Both the position numbers and the translations under genes were made by a program. From Lachnospiraceae bacterium (GTDB lineage: Bacteria; Bacillota; Clostridia; Lachnospirales; Lachnospiraceae), in contig JAFZWG010000024.1 in assembly GCA_017617395.1 (NCBI GenBank), forward strand, positions 1 through 54,231: a stretch of DNA of 54,231 nucleotides, read 5' to 3'. The notes under the pieces were generated by a model. That model searched no databases. It saw nothing but the letters and a program-made list of their open reading frames with translations, and was not told the origin of the DNA. This document shows, one piece after another, positions 7,852-17,465 of this stretch (positions are counted from its first letter, which is position 1; every line of letters begins with the position of its first letter).

Positions 7852-8508
7852 ATGAAAAAAGCATACGACGGAATTTATAACAGGTTTCTTAAGCGCGTGG
7901 TCGGACTTGTGATTGCACTTCCGTTTTTCGTCATCGCGATTCCGATCTACATCATCATCGGAGCTGCGATCCTGATCGAGGACGGATTGCCGGTTTTCTA
8001 CCGGCCGCTGCGCGGAGGTTACAAGAACAAGCCGTTTCGAATTTTCAAGTTCCGTACGATGGTGAAAAATGCAGATAAGATCGGCGGCGGAACAACCGCG
8101 ATGCATGACCCCAGAATCACGAAGGTCGGAGCGGTATTGCGGAAGACAAAGCTGGACGAGACAGCGAACCTGATCAATATTCTGCTCGGAACGATGTCGT
8201 TCATCGGACCTCGCCCGGAACTGTTGAAGTACACAGAGCAGTACGAGGGAGACGAAAAGGAGATTCTGGAGGTTCGTCCCGGCGTGACGGACTTCAGCTC
8301 GATTGAGTTTATTAACCTCGATGAGATCGTCGGCGAGGGAAACGCCGACGAAATGTACGAAAAATACGTCCTTAAGAGAAAGAATGAGCTTCGCATCAAA
8401 TATGCGGAGAGCGTCGGGTTCGGAACCGACTGCAAGATCTTCTTTAAGACAATCGGAAAAGTGTTCCGGAAGGCGTTCGGTTTTGTTTTTAAGAAAGAGC
8501 ATCGTTAA
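7852..8508 (+). CDS. Initiating sugar-phosphate transferase (PglC/WbaP-type polyprenol-phosphate transferase)
   Basis: A 218-residue bacterial sugar transferase. One N-terminal hydrophobic segment (about residues 15-40, probably re-entrant) is followed by PVFYRPLRGG, FRIFKFRTMV and LINILLGTMSFIGPRPEL, the core motifs of the monotopic PglC-type domain. It transfers a sugar-1-phosphate from a UDP-sugar to undecaprenyl phosphate, so it likely starts the repeat unit using the product of the dehydratase pathway. The ATG at 7852 is favoured over an upstream TTG because AAGGA precedes it. It lies 43 bases after the dehydratase. Confidence 0.92.
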   Translation: MKKAYDGIYNRFLKRVVGLVIALPFFVIAIPIYIIIGAAILIEDGLPVFYRPLRGGYKNKPFRIFKFRTMVKNADKIGGGTTAMHDPRITKVGAVLRKTKLDETANLINILLGTMSFIGPRPELLKYTEQYEGDEKEILEVRPGVTDFSSIEFINLDEIVGEGNADEMYEKYVLKRKNELRIKYAESVGFGTDCKIFFKTIGKVFRKAFGFVFKKEHR

Positions 8509-8540
8509 CGGCAACGGGCATGAGACAGGAAGGATGGACA

Positions 8541-9479
8541 ATGGAATATATCACTTTGAAAAACTCGGACATCGTTGTCTCGAGGCTTTGCATGGGTGGT
8601 TGTCCCATGGGCGGCTATGGCTGGGGCGATGTCCAGGAACAGGAGCTTGTGGACGCGGTGCATGCGGCCCTGGACAGCGGTGTGACGTTCTTTGATACGG
8701 CAGATACATACGGGCTCGGCCAAAGCGAGAGAGTTCTCGGAAAGGCCCTCGGCGAGAGGCGAAAGGACGTGATCATCGCCGACAAATTCGGCGTTCGGGC
8801 GGGCAACGGTCCGACCTATTATGACAACAGTCCCGAGTATATCCGGCAGGCAATTGATCTGTCGCTTCGCAATCTCGGCACAGACTATATCGATTTGTAT
8901 CAGGTGCACTACCGCGACGGCAAGACGCCGCTTGCGGACGTGATCGGAGCGCTGGAGGATTTGCAAAAGGCCGGCAAGATTCGCTGCTACGGCCTCTCCA
9001 ACATACACAGCGAGGATTTTGCGGAGATTAAGCCGTTCACAGGAAAGATTGTGAGCGTACAGGATGAGTACAGCCTTGCGTGCCGCAAGAACGAAAAGGA
9101 TCTGGAAACGCTGTACAGCGAGTACCGGATGACGCCGCTGACCTGGGGAAGCCTCGGTCAGGGAATTCTGACCGGCAAATACGACCGCTCGGTGGCATTT
9201 GCCGCGAACGACCGCAGAAGCCGTGACATCTATGTGAATTTTCACGGAGAGAAACTCCTTAAGAACCTCGAGATCGTTGAGGCGATGCGCCCGATTGCGG
9301 AGAGACACGGCAAATCGGTGAGCGCGGTAGCAATCCGGTTCATTCTGGACCGGCTGGAGGGCTCCGTTGTACTGGTCGGCGCAAAGCGGCCGGCACAGAT
9401 TCTCGGCAATGTCGAGGGTCTCTCGTGGAAGCTCGACGAGGAAGAGCTTGCATTGCTTGATCAAGTTTCGAAAGATTGA
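8541..9479 (+). CDS. Aldo/keto reductase
   Basis: A 312-residue NADPH-dependent TIM-barrel reductase. FFDTADTYG carries the catalytic Asp and Tyr, DKFG the Lys and QVHYRD the His of the tetrad. The C-terminal SVVLVGAKRPAQILGNVE region is the usual cofactor-binding loop. GGAAGGA precedes the ATG at 8541. It sits between the initiating transferase and the split transketolase, so it may reduce a sugar or sugar phosphate made for the glycan. The substrate cannot be read from the sequence. Confidence 0.9.
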   Translation: MEYITLKNSDIVVSRLCMGGCPMGGYGWGDVQEQELVDAVHAALDSGVTFFDTADTYGLGQSERVLGKALGERRKDVIIADKFGVRAGNGPTYYDNSPEYIRQAIDLSLRNLGTDYIDLYQVHYRDGKTPLADVIGALEDLQKAGKIRCYGLSNIHSEDFAEIKPFTGKIVSVQDEYSLACRKNEKDLETLYSEYRMTPLTWGSLGQGILTGKYDRSVAFAANDRRSRDIYVNFHGEKLLKNLEIVEAMRPIAERHGKSVSAVAIRFILDRLEGSVVLVGAKRPAQILGNVEGLSWKLDEEELALLDQVSKD

Positions 9480-9488
9480 GGATGATAC

Positions 9489-10511
9489 ATGAATCGCAAC
9501 AGTGAACAATTGGCCTGGCTGATTCGCCGGCACGGCATCGAGATGACACATCTCTCCGGCGGAAGCCACATCGGCGCTATCATGTCCGTCGCGGATGTCG
9601 TGGCGGTTCTTTATGCGGATGTTATGAAGTATGATCCGAAGAATCCGCAGTGGGAGGGCAGAGACCGTTTCATCCTGTCAAAGGGTCATGCGGGCGCGAG
9701 CATTTACGCTGCTCTCGCAGAGGAGGGATTCTTCCCTGTGGAGGAGCTCAAGACGCATTATGCCAACGGAAGCCGCCTGTCCGGCCATGTGTCACACCAT
9801 GTTCCCGGCGTTGATTTTTCGACGGGATCGCTCGGACACGGACTATCGGCAGCCTGCGGAATGGCGTATGCGGCCAGAAAGGATCGCAGGGACGACCACC
9901 GTGTGTTCGTTGTCCTCGGCGACGGCGAGTGCAACGAGGGGTCTGTCTGGGAGGCGGCGCTCTTTGCAAACCATTTCCGGTTGAACAATCTCATTGCGAT
10001 CGTGGATCACAATCATATGCAGAGCCTTGACTTCAACGAAAACACGATTGAGATCGAGGATTTCGGCGGAAAATGGAAGGCCTTCGGATGGAATGTGATC
10101 GAGATTAACGGAAACAGCCATGTCGAGCTGAAGGCAGCTTTCGCGAAGGCGGAGGAGCTGCGAAACGAAGAGTCGCACAAGCCTACGGTAATCATTGCGA
10201 ATACGATCAAAGGCTGCGGCGTAACCTACATGCAGAATGACATTCTGTGGCATTATCGTTTCCCGCACGACGGCTGGGAATACGATGAGGCGGTGACGGA
10301 GATGCACGAAAACATCCCGGCGGGCGTGACCGACCCGTATACGCCGGACGGCATCCTTCATCCGAAGAAGCATACGGACGGGGACGATATCAATAACGAC
10401 CACACGTTTACGAAGACCTGGAACACAACGTATCCGGAGACGATGCGCAGAGTGGAAGCCGCGCCCGGCAGCGGCGAATCGGTCCGGGAGATCGGAGGGG
10501 CAGCAAAATGA
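9489..10511 (+). CDS. Transketolase, N-terminal (thiamine diphosphate-binding) subunit
   Basis: A 340-residue transketolase alpha half. It has HLSGGSHIG near the N-terminus, DRFILSKGHAG, STGSLGHGLS and the thiamine diphosphate/Mg motif GDGECNEGSVWEAALFAN near residue 144. The GAGGA ribosome site and ATG are well spaced. The stop overlaps the next start by four bases (ATGA), so the two halves are translationally coupled. The last 60 or so residues are an extra tail. A dedicated transketolase in a glycan locus suggests synthesis of an unusual ketose, pentulose or branched sugar rather than the general pentose phosphate pathway. Confidence 0.92.
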   Translation: MNRNSEQLAWLIRRHGIEMTHLSGGSHIGAIMSVADVVAVLYADVMKYDPKNPQWEGRDRFILSKGHAGASIYAALAEEGFFPVEELKTHYANGSRLSGHVSHHVPGVDFSTGSLGHGLSAACGMAYAARKDRRDDHRVFVVLGDGECNEGSVWEAALFANHFRLNNLIAIVDHNHMQSLDFNENTIEIEDFGGKWKAFGWNVIEINGNSHVELKAAFAKAEELRNEESHKPTVIIANTIKGCGVTYMQNDILWHYRFPHDGWEYDEAVTEMHENIPAGVTDPYTPDGILHPKKHTDGDDINNDHTFTKTWNTTYPETMRRVEAAPGSGESVREIGGAAK

Positions 10512-11434
10512 GAGATACATTTGTGCGCACCCTGGTAGAACTGGCGAAAGAGGATCCGAAGATTGAGCTTGTGACCGGCGACCTGGGATTCGGAGTGCTC
10601 AAACCGTTCTGGGAAAAATGCCCGGACCAGTTTACAAACGCCGGTATTGCAGAGCAGAATATGACGACGGTCGCGGCCGGAATGGCACTTGAGGGCAAGA
10701 CCGTGTTTACTTACAGCATCGGGAATTTTCCGACGCTTCGCTGCCTTGAGCAGATTCGTAACGACTGCGCCTATCATGAGGCCAATGTCAAGGTTGTCTG
10801 TGTCGGCGGCGGATTTGTGTACGGCTCGCTCGGAATGAGCCATCAGGCGACCGAGGACATCGCGATCCTCCGCGCGCTCCCCAATGTGATTGTGATGGCG
10901 CCGGCGGATCTCGTTGAGGCGGAGGAGTGCACCAAGGCGCTCGCCCGCACGAAGGGAACGGCCTACCTGCGCCTGGGGCGCGGCGGCGAGAAGCGAATCC
11001 ACGATAAAATCGACAATTTCGAGATCGGCAAGGCGATTCGCGTGTACGAGGGAGAGAGGATTGCCATCTTCTCCACCGGCGCGATCTTTGAGGAAGTCAC
11101 GGCGGCGTACGAGCAGTTGAAAGAGCTGGGGTACAACCCCTGCGTATACACCTTCCCGACCGTGAAGCCGATCGACCGCGAGGTGATCGAGAAGATCGCC
11201 GGGGAGTTCGAATTGATCGTGACCTGCGAGGAGCACAATATTGTCGGCGGCTTCGGCGGTGCGGTTGCCGAGGTTATGGCGGAGATGGGAAGCCGCAAGG
11301 CACGGCTTCTGCGGATCGGCCTGAATGATGAATACAGTGTGCGCGTCGGCAACCAGAAGTACTTAAGACAGCAGTACGGAATGGATGCGACCGCGATTAC
11401 CGATAGAATTGTCCGCGAGGTTTCAGAGAAATGA
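10508..11434 (+). CDS. Transketolase, C-terminal subunit
   Basis: A 308-residue beta half with the pyrimidine-binding domain (NAGIAEQNMTTVAAGMALEG, where the Glu activates thiamine diphosphate) and the C-terminal domain (VTCEEHNIVGGFGGAVAEVM). GGAGGGG precedes the ATG by seven bases. It overlaps the N-terminal subunit by four bases and the next licD-like gene by four bases. Both halves together make one active enzyme of about 650 residues. Confidence 0.92.
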   Translation: MRDTFVRTLVELAKEDPKIELVTGDLGFGVLKPFWEKCPDQFTNAGIAEQNMTTVAAGMALEGKTVFTYSIGNFPTLRCLEQIRNDCAYHEANVKVVCVGGGFVYGSLGMSHQATEDIAILRALPNVIVMAPADLVEAEECTKALARTKGTAYLRLGRGGEKRIHDKIDNFEIGKAIRVYEGERIAIFSTGAIFEEVTAAYEQLKELGYNPCVYTFPTVKPIDREVIEKIAGEFELIVTCEEHNIVGGFGGAVAEVMAEMGSRKARLLRIGLNDEYSVRVGNQKYLRQQYGMDATAITDRIVREVSEK

Positions 11435-12177
11435 GTAACGAAAACGTCACTGTGAAGAGCGTTCAGAAAGAGCTCTATGAGTTGATGATTGTTTTGCATG
11501 AGTATTGCGAGAAGCATGCCATTGACTACAGCCTGACCGGAGGGTCTCTTCTCGGTGCGATCCGGCATCAGGGCTTTATCCCCTGGGATGACGATCTGGA
11601 CATCATGCTCTCGAGAGAGAATTTTGAGAAGTTTGCGGAGTGCTTTGCGAAGGATCCTTCGGACCAGTTCGTTTTCGAGCGTGACCAGTGGGTATACCGC
11701 GCGAGAAAGACGCACAAAACGGAAGGCTTCATCCCGTCCATTGACTTTTTTATCATCGACAAGGCACCGACGGGCAAATTCAAGGGGAAGCTCCAGATGC
11801 TTCGCCTCAAGATGCTGCAGGGAATGCTTCGGAACAACGAGAAAGACGGAAACTATTCTTTTCTGTACCGGGTACTGATCGGCGTGTCGAGCTTCCTCGG
11901 CAAGCTGAGAAACAAAGATAAGATGTTCCGGACCTACGATAAGATTTCTCAGTGGGGACGCAAGGGCAACGGAACCGAGTACGGTATCTTCAACGATCGA
12001 TTCCGCCTGCTCGGTCTGCGGTACGGCGACTGGATCATCAAGGGATACACGAAGCACGCCTTCGAAGAGACGGAATTTGAGATCATCGAGGGGTACGACA
12101 AGTATCTTACGGAACAGTTCGGGGACTACATGCAGCTGCCGCCGGAGCAGGATCGTGTTCCGCAGCATATGTTTTGA
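11431..12177 (+). CDS. LicD family phosphotransferase, copy 1
   Basis: A 248-residue LicD-family protein. The signature YSLTGGSLLGAIRHQGF followed by IPWDDDLDIM lies at about residues 33-58. LicD proteins transfer phosphocholine or similar head groups from CDP/CMP-activated donors to glycans. No signal peptide or clear membrane span is seen, so it acts on the cytosolic face. The start overlaps the transketolase stop (ATGA). Given the AEP genes downstream, AEP or another phospho-substituent is a plausible cargo; the acceptor sugar is unknown. Confidence 0.9.
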   Translation: MSNENVTVKSVQKELYELMIVLHEYCEKHAIDYSLTGGSLLGAIRHQGFIPWDDDLDIMLSRENFEKFAECFAKDPSDQFVFERDQWVYRARKTHKTEGFIPSIDFFIIDKAPTGKFKGKLQMLRLKMLQGMLRNNEKDGNYSFLYRVLIGVSSFLGKLRNKDKMFRTYDKISQWGRKGNGTEYGIFNDRFRLLGLRYGDWIIKGYTKHAFEETEFEIIEGYDKYLTEQFGDYMQLPPEQDRVPQHMF

Positions 12178-12191
12178 TTTCGGAGGAAGAG

Positions 12192-13001
12192 ATGGCGACG
12201 GATATTTCCGCGATACAGGAAGAACTGCGGGTGCTGCTGGAGTATTTTCATAAGCTCTGCACGGAAAATGGCATTTCGTATTCGCTCCACGGAGGGACAT
12301 TGCTCGGAGCAATCCGCGAAAAAGGATTTATCGCATGGGACGACGACGCCGATGTCACGATGGACCGGGCGAACTACGAGCGTTTCTGCGAGCTGATGAA
12401 GACGGCGGAGCTCCCGGCGGAGCTCGGATTTGTCAACGAGAGTCGCTTTCCGCAGTTTGCGATGAAGAGGGTGGGAAAACCTCCGGTGTGGACGGACGTC
12501 TTCGTGTACGATTACATCTCCGAGAAGCCGTTTGCGCGCAAGCTTAAGATTGCGGGGACGAATTTTTTCATCCTTGTAACGCGCCGCATTTCGGACCAGA
12601 AGATGTCCAACAAAAACGGTCTGTACAAAGGCGTTAAGAAGTTCTTGATGAACGCGCTTGTCTACTCGGCACAGATCGTTCCGTACAAATGGCGGCTCGG
12701 GCAGGCGAGATGGTTTATGAAGCGCTTCCCGGGAAAGAAGCAGTTTGTTCATCGCTCGAATGACACGCGGGTGGGCGCAAAGAAGATCCTGCCGGCGGAG
12801 GTGATCCGGGAATACGAGACCATCGATTTTCTCGGTTGTGATGTGATGATCGTGAAGCGCTGGCATGAGGTTTTGGTCAACTCCTACGGCGCGGATTATA
12901 TGACGCCCCGGAAGGACAAGCCGGATGCGATGCATGAGATTACGCTTGCAAAGGAACAAGAGGAAATAGAAGCTTTTTTGTCAAAGCGGAAAAGGGTTTA
13001 G
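12192..13001 (+). CDS. LicD family phosphotransferase, copy 2
   Basis: A 269-residue paralogue with YSLHGGTLLGAIREKGF then IAWDDDADVTM, keeping the metal-binding Asp cluster. The C-terminus (YGADYMTPRKDKPDAMHE) resembles the family end motif. The ATG at 12192 has GGAGG five bases upstream; an in-frame TTG at 12174 overlaps the previous stop but has no ribosome site. It differs strongly from copy 1 in its middle section, suggesting a different acceptor or donor. Confidence 0.9.
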   Translation: MATDISAIQEELRVLLEYFHKLCTENGISYSLHGGTLLGAIREKGFIAWDDDADVTMDRANYERFCELMKTAELPAELGFVNESRFPQFAMKRVGKPPVWTDVFVYDYISEKPFARKLKIAGTNFFILVTRRISDQKMSNKNGLYKGVKKFLMNALVYSAQIVPYKWRLGQARWFMKRFPGKKQFVHRSNDTRVGAKKILPAEVIREYETIDFLGCDVMIVKRWHEVLVNSYGADYMTPRKDKPDAMHEITLAKEQEEIEAFLSKRKRV

Positions 13002-14291
13002 ATGATGTTGACGGAAAATGTCGGAAAAAGTAACGGGTTGTTGACATTGCTCACCCTCTTTCTGATGACCTTCAGCGTATACGCAGATTTCGGTATACGG
13101 CGATCTTACGGTTATTTGGCGATTCTGGCGGTAGCGATGGGGCTGATGGTGTATCACAGATACGTCAGCCCGATTTCCCGTTTTAAGGTATGGTATTGGA
13201 TGATGGCGATTCCGGGGGTGTTCTTCTCGCTTCTTCCGTCCTCCTACAAGTCCGATAACACCATCGCCATCAGCATCTACATGATCATTGCCGGAATTTT
13301 CGTCGTTCTCGCCCGGGTGGATCTTCGGGAAGGAAAGCGCGTGCTGAAGATCATTGAGATATCTTCCGTCGTGTTTTCCGTGTACATCATTGCCGTAAAA
13401 ATCTTTCCGGCATTATACTGGAACGGCATTGCCCGGTTTATCAGCAGTTACTCGAGAGAATCGGCGGCCGAGCTGGCAAAGCAGGGCTACGGCATTCCGA
13501 TCGGAGACTCGATCACGTTTGCGGATTACGTTATCGCAATGGCCGTTCTCGGCCGGATATCGCGGGTGCTGTTTTCGAAGATGAAGATGACGGCTTCCTT
13601 TTTCGTGCAGATGGGATTAAACCTTGTCGCAATGTTCTTTGAAAACCGTCGATCGGAGATTCTTTGCCTGGCGCTCACTGTGTTTGTGGTGTTTTTGCTT
13701 TCGCTCGACGCAAAGCATCTGCTGGAGTTTTTGCGTCGCGTCCTCTGGTTTGTCGCGATTGCGGCGGTGATCGTTCTCGTTGTCGTTATTCTGTACCGGA
13801 ACGGTCAGTTGGGACGTTATGAAGGATTGATCAGGAAAGTTTTTCTGAAAGATACGAGCGGGGCGGATGTGTCCGGCGGACGTCTGGAGCTGTGGGCGAT
13901 AGCATGGGGATTGTTTTTAAAGAATCCTTTCCTGGGAATCGGCTGGGAGCGGTTCATGGCGTACAATACGTATCACCATGATGTACATAATACGTATCTG
14001 CAGTGGCTCTGCGAGACGGGAATTATCGGATTTACCCTGATTTTTGTTCCGACACTTGTGTTGCTTTTGATGTCCCTGCGCCGCGCAAAGAAGTTGATCG
14101 CGGATCGTTCCGCCAATGCGACGGTGGTCGCGATGGCTGTCGTCGGTTTCGGAATACAGTTCTTTTTCTTCGCTGTCAATGTTATCGACCCGGCGTATTA
14201 CCACCTGAATTATTTCTGCTTTTTCGGAATTGCGATAATCCTTTCGGAGTACTCGTATCGTTTGTACGCCGAATTGTTGCCGGGGGAGTGA
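13002..14291 (+). CDS. O-antigen polymerase/ligase-like membrane protein (Wzy/WaaL type)
   Basis: A 429-residue polytopic protein with about ten to twelve hydrophobic segments. The segment GRLELWAIAWGLFLKNPFLG followed by GIGWERF and HNTYLQWLCETGIIGF is the O-antigen ligase/polymerase signature (large extracytoplasmic loop with Arg and His). In Gram-positive loci such proteins polymerise repeat units outside the membrane. The ATG directly follows the licD stop. It pairs with the flippase next door as Wzy/Wzx. Confidence 0.88.
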   Translation: MMLTENVGKSNGLLTLLTLFLMTFSVYADFGIRRSYGYLAILAVAMGLMVYHRYVSPISRFKVWYWMMAIPGVFFSLLPSSYKSDNTIAISIYMIIAGIFVVLARVDLREGKRVLKIIEISSVVFSVYIIAVKIFPALYWNGIARFISSYSRESAAELAKQGYGIPIGDSITFADYVIAMAVLGRISRVLFSKMKMTASFFVQMGLNLVAMFFENRRSEILCLALTVFVVFLLSLDAKHLLEFLRRVLWFVAIAAVIVLVVVILYRNGQLGRYEGLIRKVFLKDTSGADVSGGRLELWAIAWGLFLKNPFLGIGWERFMAYNTYHHDVHNTYLQWLCETGIIGFTLIFVPTLVLLLMSLRRAKKLIADRSANATVVAMAVVGFGIQFFFFAVNVIDPAYYHLNYFCFFGIAIILSEYSYRLYAELLPGE

Positions 14292-14303
14292 GAGAGTTGA
14301 CGA

Positions 14304-15758
14304 ATGGCTAAAAACAGATTAAGAACAAACTTCATACTGAATACGATTGCTCAGGTGCTACGGATCATCACCCCGTTTGTTACGACTCCGTACATTTCCC
14401 GGGTGCTGGGCGTTGACAATGTCGGTATTTTCAGTTATTCGTATTCCATTCAGTCCTACTTCTGTCTGTTTGCGGTTCTCGGTACCGCGGCGTACGGAAC
14501 GCGGGAGATCGCGCGAAAACGTGATAACCGTGCCCAGGTAAGTACGGCCTTCTGGGAGATTGAGGCGCTGCGAGCGGTTACGGCAATGATCGCGCTGGCA
14601 GGATGGATGGTTGTTGTCGGCGTTTCGGACAACCGGATTATTTTTATCATATTGTCGACCTACCTGATTGCCTCGATGCTGGACATCTCATGGCTTTATA
14701 TGGGACTCGAGATGTTCCCGTTCATCGTGGCGCGCACGATTCTGGTAAGACTTCTGGAAGTCGTATCCGTCTTCGTGTTCGTGAAAGGGGAAGCGGATCT
14801 GCCGATCTACTGTGCCATCATGGGCGGCGGCACGTTGATCGGAAATGTCACGCTCTGGATCAGTCTTCACAAGTGTGTTGATCGCGTCAAGCTGCGCAAC
14901 ATTCATCCGTGGAGACACCTGAAAGACACGCTTGTGTACTTTTTGCCCTCGGTGGCAACCACCATCTATACCGTTCTGGATAAGACGCTGATCGGCGTTA
15001 TCACTTCGAGCGATTATGAGAACGGTATATACGAACAGGCGACAAAAGTGGTTGAAATTGCAAAGGCAATCGCGTTTGTATCGCTAAATTCCGTCATGAG
15101 TCCACGGTGTTCGTATCTGTACCGGACCGGACAGTTCGATAAAATAAAGGCAAATCTGAAGTTGTCCACGGATATCATGCTGGCGATCGGATTTGGATTT
15201 GTATTCGGTATTGCCGTTGTGTCCGACCGGTTTGTTCCGACATTTTTCGGAGCCGGTTATGACGGGGTAATTCTGCTCCTGAAACTGTTGACGCCCATCA
15301 TAATCATAATTACGATCAGCGGCGCGCTCGGAGATCAATACTACAATCCGGCGGGATTGCGGGCGAAAACATCGCGGTATCTGATCGTGGGGGCGGGAGT
15401 AAACCTTGTTTTAAACCTGCTGTTGATTCCTGCGTTCCGAAGTGCAGGGGCGGTGATTGCTTCGGTGATTGCCGAAACAGTAATTACAGCATTATACCTC
15501 ATTAATTGCGACGGATACCTCAAACTTAGGACGATCTTGAAGTTATCCGCGAAAAAGCTGATCGCCGGAGCCGTAATGGTTGTTGCGGTATTGGCGACGG
15601 ACGGCCTCTTTGCGGCGAACGTGCTGGGATTGTTTATTGTTGTTGCAATCGGGGGAAGCGTTTATCTGGCGGCCCTTCTGCTTTTGCGGGACAGCGCGAT
15701 GATGTACGCGGTGAACGAATTAACGAAACGAATCCTGCGAAAAAGAAACGCGGGTTAG
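14304..15758 (+). CDS. Polysaccharide flippase (Wzx/RfbX family)
   Basis: A 484-residue protein with about fourteen predicted membrane helices. The start (ILNTIAQVLRIITPFVTTPY, then ISRVLG) and GIFSYSYSIQSYF are typical of the MOP-superfamily polysaccharide exporters. It moves undecaprenyl-linked repeat units to the outer face for polymerisation. It begins 12 bases after the polymerase gene. Among Wzx-like proteins it is nearer the teichoic acid/O-antigen flippases than MurJ. Confidence 0.93.
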   Translation: MAKNRLRTNFILNTIAQVLRIITPFVTTPYISRVLGVDNVGIFSYSYSIQSYFCLFAVLGTAAYGTREIARKRDNRAQVSTAFWEIEALRAVTAMIALAGWMVVVGVSDNRIIFIILSTYLIASMLDISWLYMGLEMFPFIVARTILVRLLEVVSVFVFVKGEADLPIYCAIMGGGTLIGNVTLWISLHKCVDRVKLRNIHPWRHLKDTLVYFLPSVATTIYTVLDKTLIGVITSSDYENGIYEQATKVVEIAKAIAFVSLNSVMSPRCSYLYRTGQFDKIKANLKLSTDIMLAIGFGFVFGIAVVSDRFVPTFFGAGYDGVILLLKLLTPIIIIITISGALGDQYYNPAGLRAKTSRYLIVGAGVNLVLNLLLIPAFRSAGAVIASVIAETVITALYLINCDGYLKLRTILKLSAKKLIAGAVMVVAVLATDGLFAANVLGLFIVVAIGGSVYLAALLLLRDSAMMYAVNELTKRILRKRNAG

Positions 15759-15779
15759 ATTCTGAAAGGGGATTACAAG

Positions 15780-16679
15780 ATGGGAGAGATTGAGTTTGAA
15801 GTAACAGACAAGAGGCGGGCCCTGTGGGCTGTCGAGCTGGAAATATTCGAGGTGTTCCGGGATATTTGCCAGCGGCACGGATTGACGTATTACGCGGAGA
15901 GCGGAACGTTGATCGGAGCCGTCAGACACAAGGGCTTCATTCCGTGGGACGACGATATTGACATTACCATGATGCGTAAGGATTACGAGAAGTTTCTTGT
16001 ATACGCAAAACAGGAGCTTCCGAAGGAGTATTTCCTGCAGATTCCGGAGACGGAAGAGGATTATTTCTACGGACACGCAAAGATCAGGAAGAACGGAACA
16101 ACAGCAATCCGCACCATTCAATATCCTGAAAAATACACCCATCATCAGGGAGTTTTTATTGACATTTTCCCTATAGATAATGTACCGGACGGAAAGTTCA
16201 AGCGTAAATGGCATAAGTTTGTCGCACTGAAGCAGATGCAGTTCATTTACTACGCAAAGTACTATTACCGGTTGAACAAGCACTCCCTGAAGACGAGGAT
16301 TAAGCACCGTATCAGCTGTATTTTGCTTCCCAGCAACAAGGCGATCATGCGGGCGTACAAACGTTTCGAAAAATGGATTCGCCGCTACGAGGATAAACCG
16401 ACGGAAAAAATGGGAATGATTTCCATGTACTACAATCTTCCGGAGTACTGCCAATGGCCGAGAGAGTGGTTTGCGGAATCTGTGGAAGTGGAATTTGAGA
16501 ATACTCACATGAATGCGCCGAAAGGATACGATGCGCTTTTGACGATGGAATACGGAGACTACATGACTCCTGTGCAGTCGCCGACATACCACGGCGAGAT
16601 CCTGTTTGATCTGGAGCATGACTATAAAGAGTATTATGACGGTACCAGAACATTTGATGAAGCGGATGTCGGACTGTGA
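15780..16679 (+). CDS. LicD family phosphotransferase, copy 3
   Basis: A 299-residue protein with YYAESGTLIGAVRHKGF followed by IPWDDDIDITM. It also has the longer form's YGHAKIRKNGTTAIR and GVFIDIFPIDNVPD segments, which match canonical LicD more closely than copies 1 and 2. The AAAGGGG ribosome site is well placed. It lies directly upstream of the IspD-like cytidylyltransferase, suggesting a donor-transferase pair. Confidence 0.92.
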   Translation: MGEIEFEVTDKRRALWAVELEIFEVFRDICQRHGLTYYAESGTLIGAVRHKGFIPWDDDIDITMMRKDYEKFLVYAKQELPKEYFLQIPETEEDYFYGHAKIRKNGTTAIRTIQYPEKYTHHQGVFIDIFPIDNVPDGKFKRKWHKFVALKQMQFIYYAKYYYRLNKHSLKTRIKHRISCILLPSNKAIMRAYKRFEKWIRRYEDKPTEKMGMISMYYNLPEYCQWPREWFAESVEVEFENTHMNAPKGYDALLTMEYGDYMTPVQSPTYHGEILFDLEHDYKEYYDGTRTFDEADVGL

Positions 16680-16727
16680 GAACAGGATCCTCACTGCGTG
16701 TCTGAACATGTAACAGGTGGTGGATAT

Positions 16728-17465
16728 ATGGAAAACGTAGCTGTTTTGTTTGCCGGAGGAATCGGAAAGAGAATGAATTCGGGAGATGTTCCCAAGCAGT
16801 TCCTCGAGGTGTTCGGTAAACCGATTCTTGTCTATACGATCGAAACGTTTCAAAAGCACAAAGAGATCAGCGGTATCATTGTTGTGTGCGTAGAAACATG
16901 GCTTGATTATGCGAAGGAGCTTGTGGAGCGATATCATCTTACAAAGGTGAAGGAAGTGATCCCGGGCGGAGCGACCGGTCATGAGTCCCGGCTTTACGGG
17001 CTGCGTTGTGCCAGGAAGTATTACGATGAGGCGATCGTGCTGATTCATGACGGCGTTCGTCCGTTGATCGATGCGGATACGATCTCAAGATCCATCGCCT
17101 GTGCGCGGGAGAACGGGTCCGCAGTCGTATGTTCGCCGGCGATCGAGACCATTTATCGCGAAGAGGGCGGACAAAAAACAATCATTCCGAGAGAACAGTG
17201 CTCGTTGCTTCGGGCGCCGCAATGCTTCGGCCTCACGGAAATCCTAGGGCTGTACGAAGATTCCTGCGCAAGGGGCAACAATGACGTGATCGATTCCGTG
17301 ACGCTGATGCAGATGTACGGAAAGAGTGTTCCGAAAGTGATCGGACCTGCGGAAAACATAAAGATTACGACACCGCTTGATTTTTACATGTTCGAAGGAA
17401 TAATGAAGAGCCGAGGGATTACAAGCGATACGGAGGAGAGAGATGGTTCTGAAGGAAGATCTTGA
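16728..17465 (+). CDS. IspD/TarI-like cytidylyltransferase
   Basis: A 245-residue nucleotidyltransferase of the IspD family. The N-terminal loop LFAGGIGKRMNSGDVPKQFL binds CTP, HDGVRPLID holds the metal Asp and NIKITTPLDF is the C-terminal family motif. IspD makes CDP-methylerythritol and TarI makes CDP-ribitol. In glycan loci such genes usually make CDP-alditols or CDP-glycerol-like donors. GGTGG precedes the ATG at 16728. It overlaps the following SDR gene by 23 bases, so the two are likely partners in one activation pathway. Its role here is probably CDP-polyol supply rather than isoprenoid synthesis. Confidence 0.88.
   Translation: MENVAVLFAGGIGKRMNSGDVPKQFLEVFGKPILVYTIETFQKHKEISGIIVVCVETWLDYAKELVERYHLTKVKEVIPGGATGHESRLYGLRCARKYYDEAIVLIHDGVRPLIDADTISRSIACARENGSAVVCSPAIETIYREEGGQKTIIPREQCSLLRAPQCFGLTEILGLYEDSCARGNNDVIDSVTLMQMYGKSVPKVIGPAENIKITTPLDFYMFEGIMKSRGITSDTEERDGSEGRS

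Noticed and set aside
15720-17048. 442-codon antisense frame over licD copy 3 and the IspD-like gene
   Set aside because: The plus strand encodes clear family motifs. The antisense product has none.
16728-17465. Assignment as the housekeeping ispD
   Set aside because: It is embedded in a glycan operon and overlaps an SDR gene, so a CDP-polyol role is more likely, though this cannot be proven from the window.
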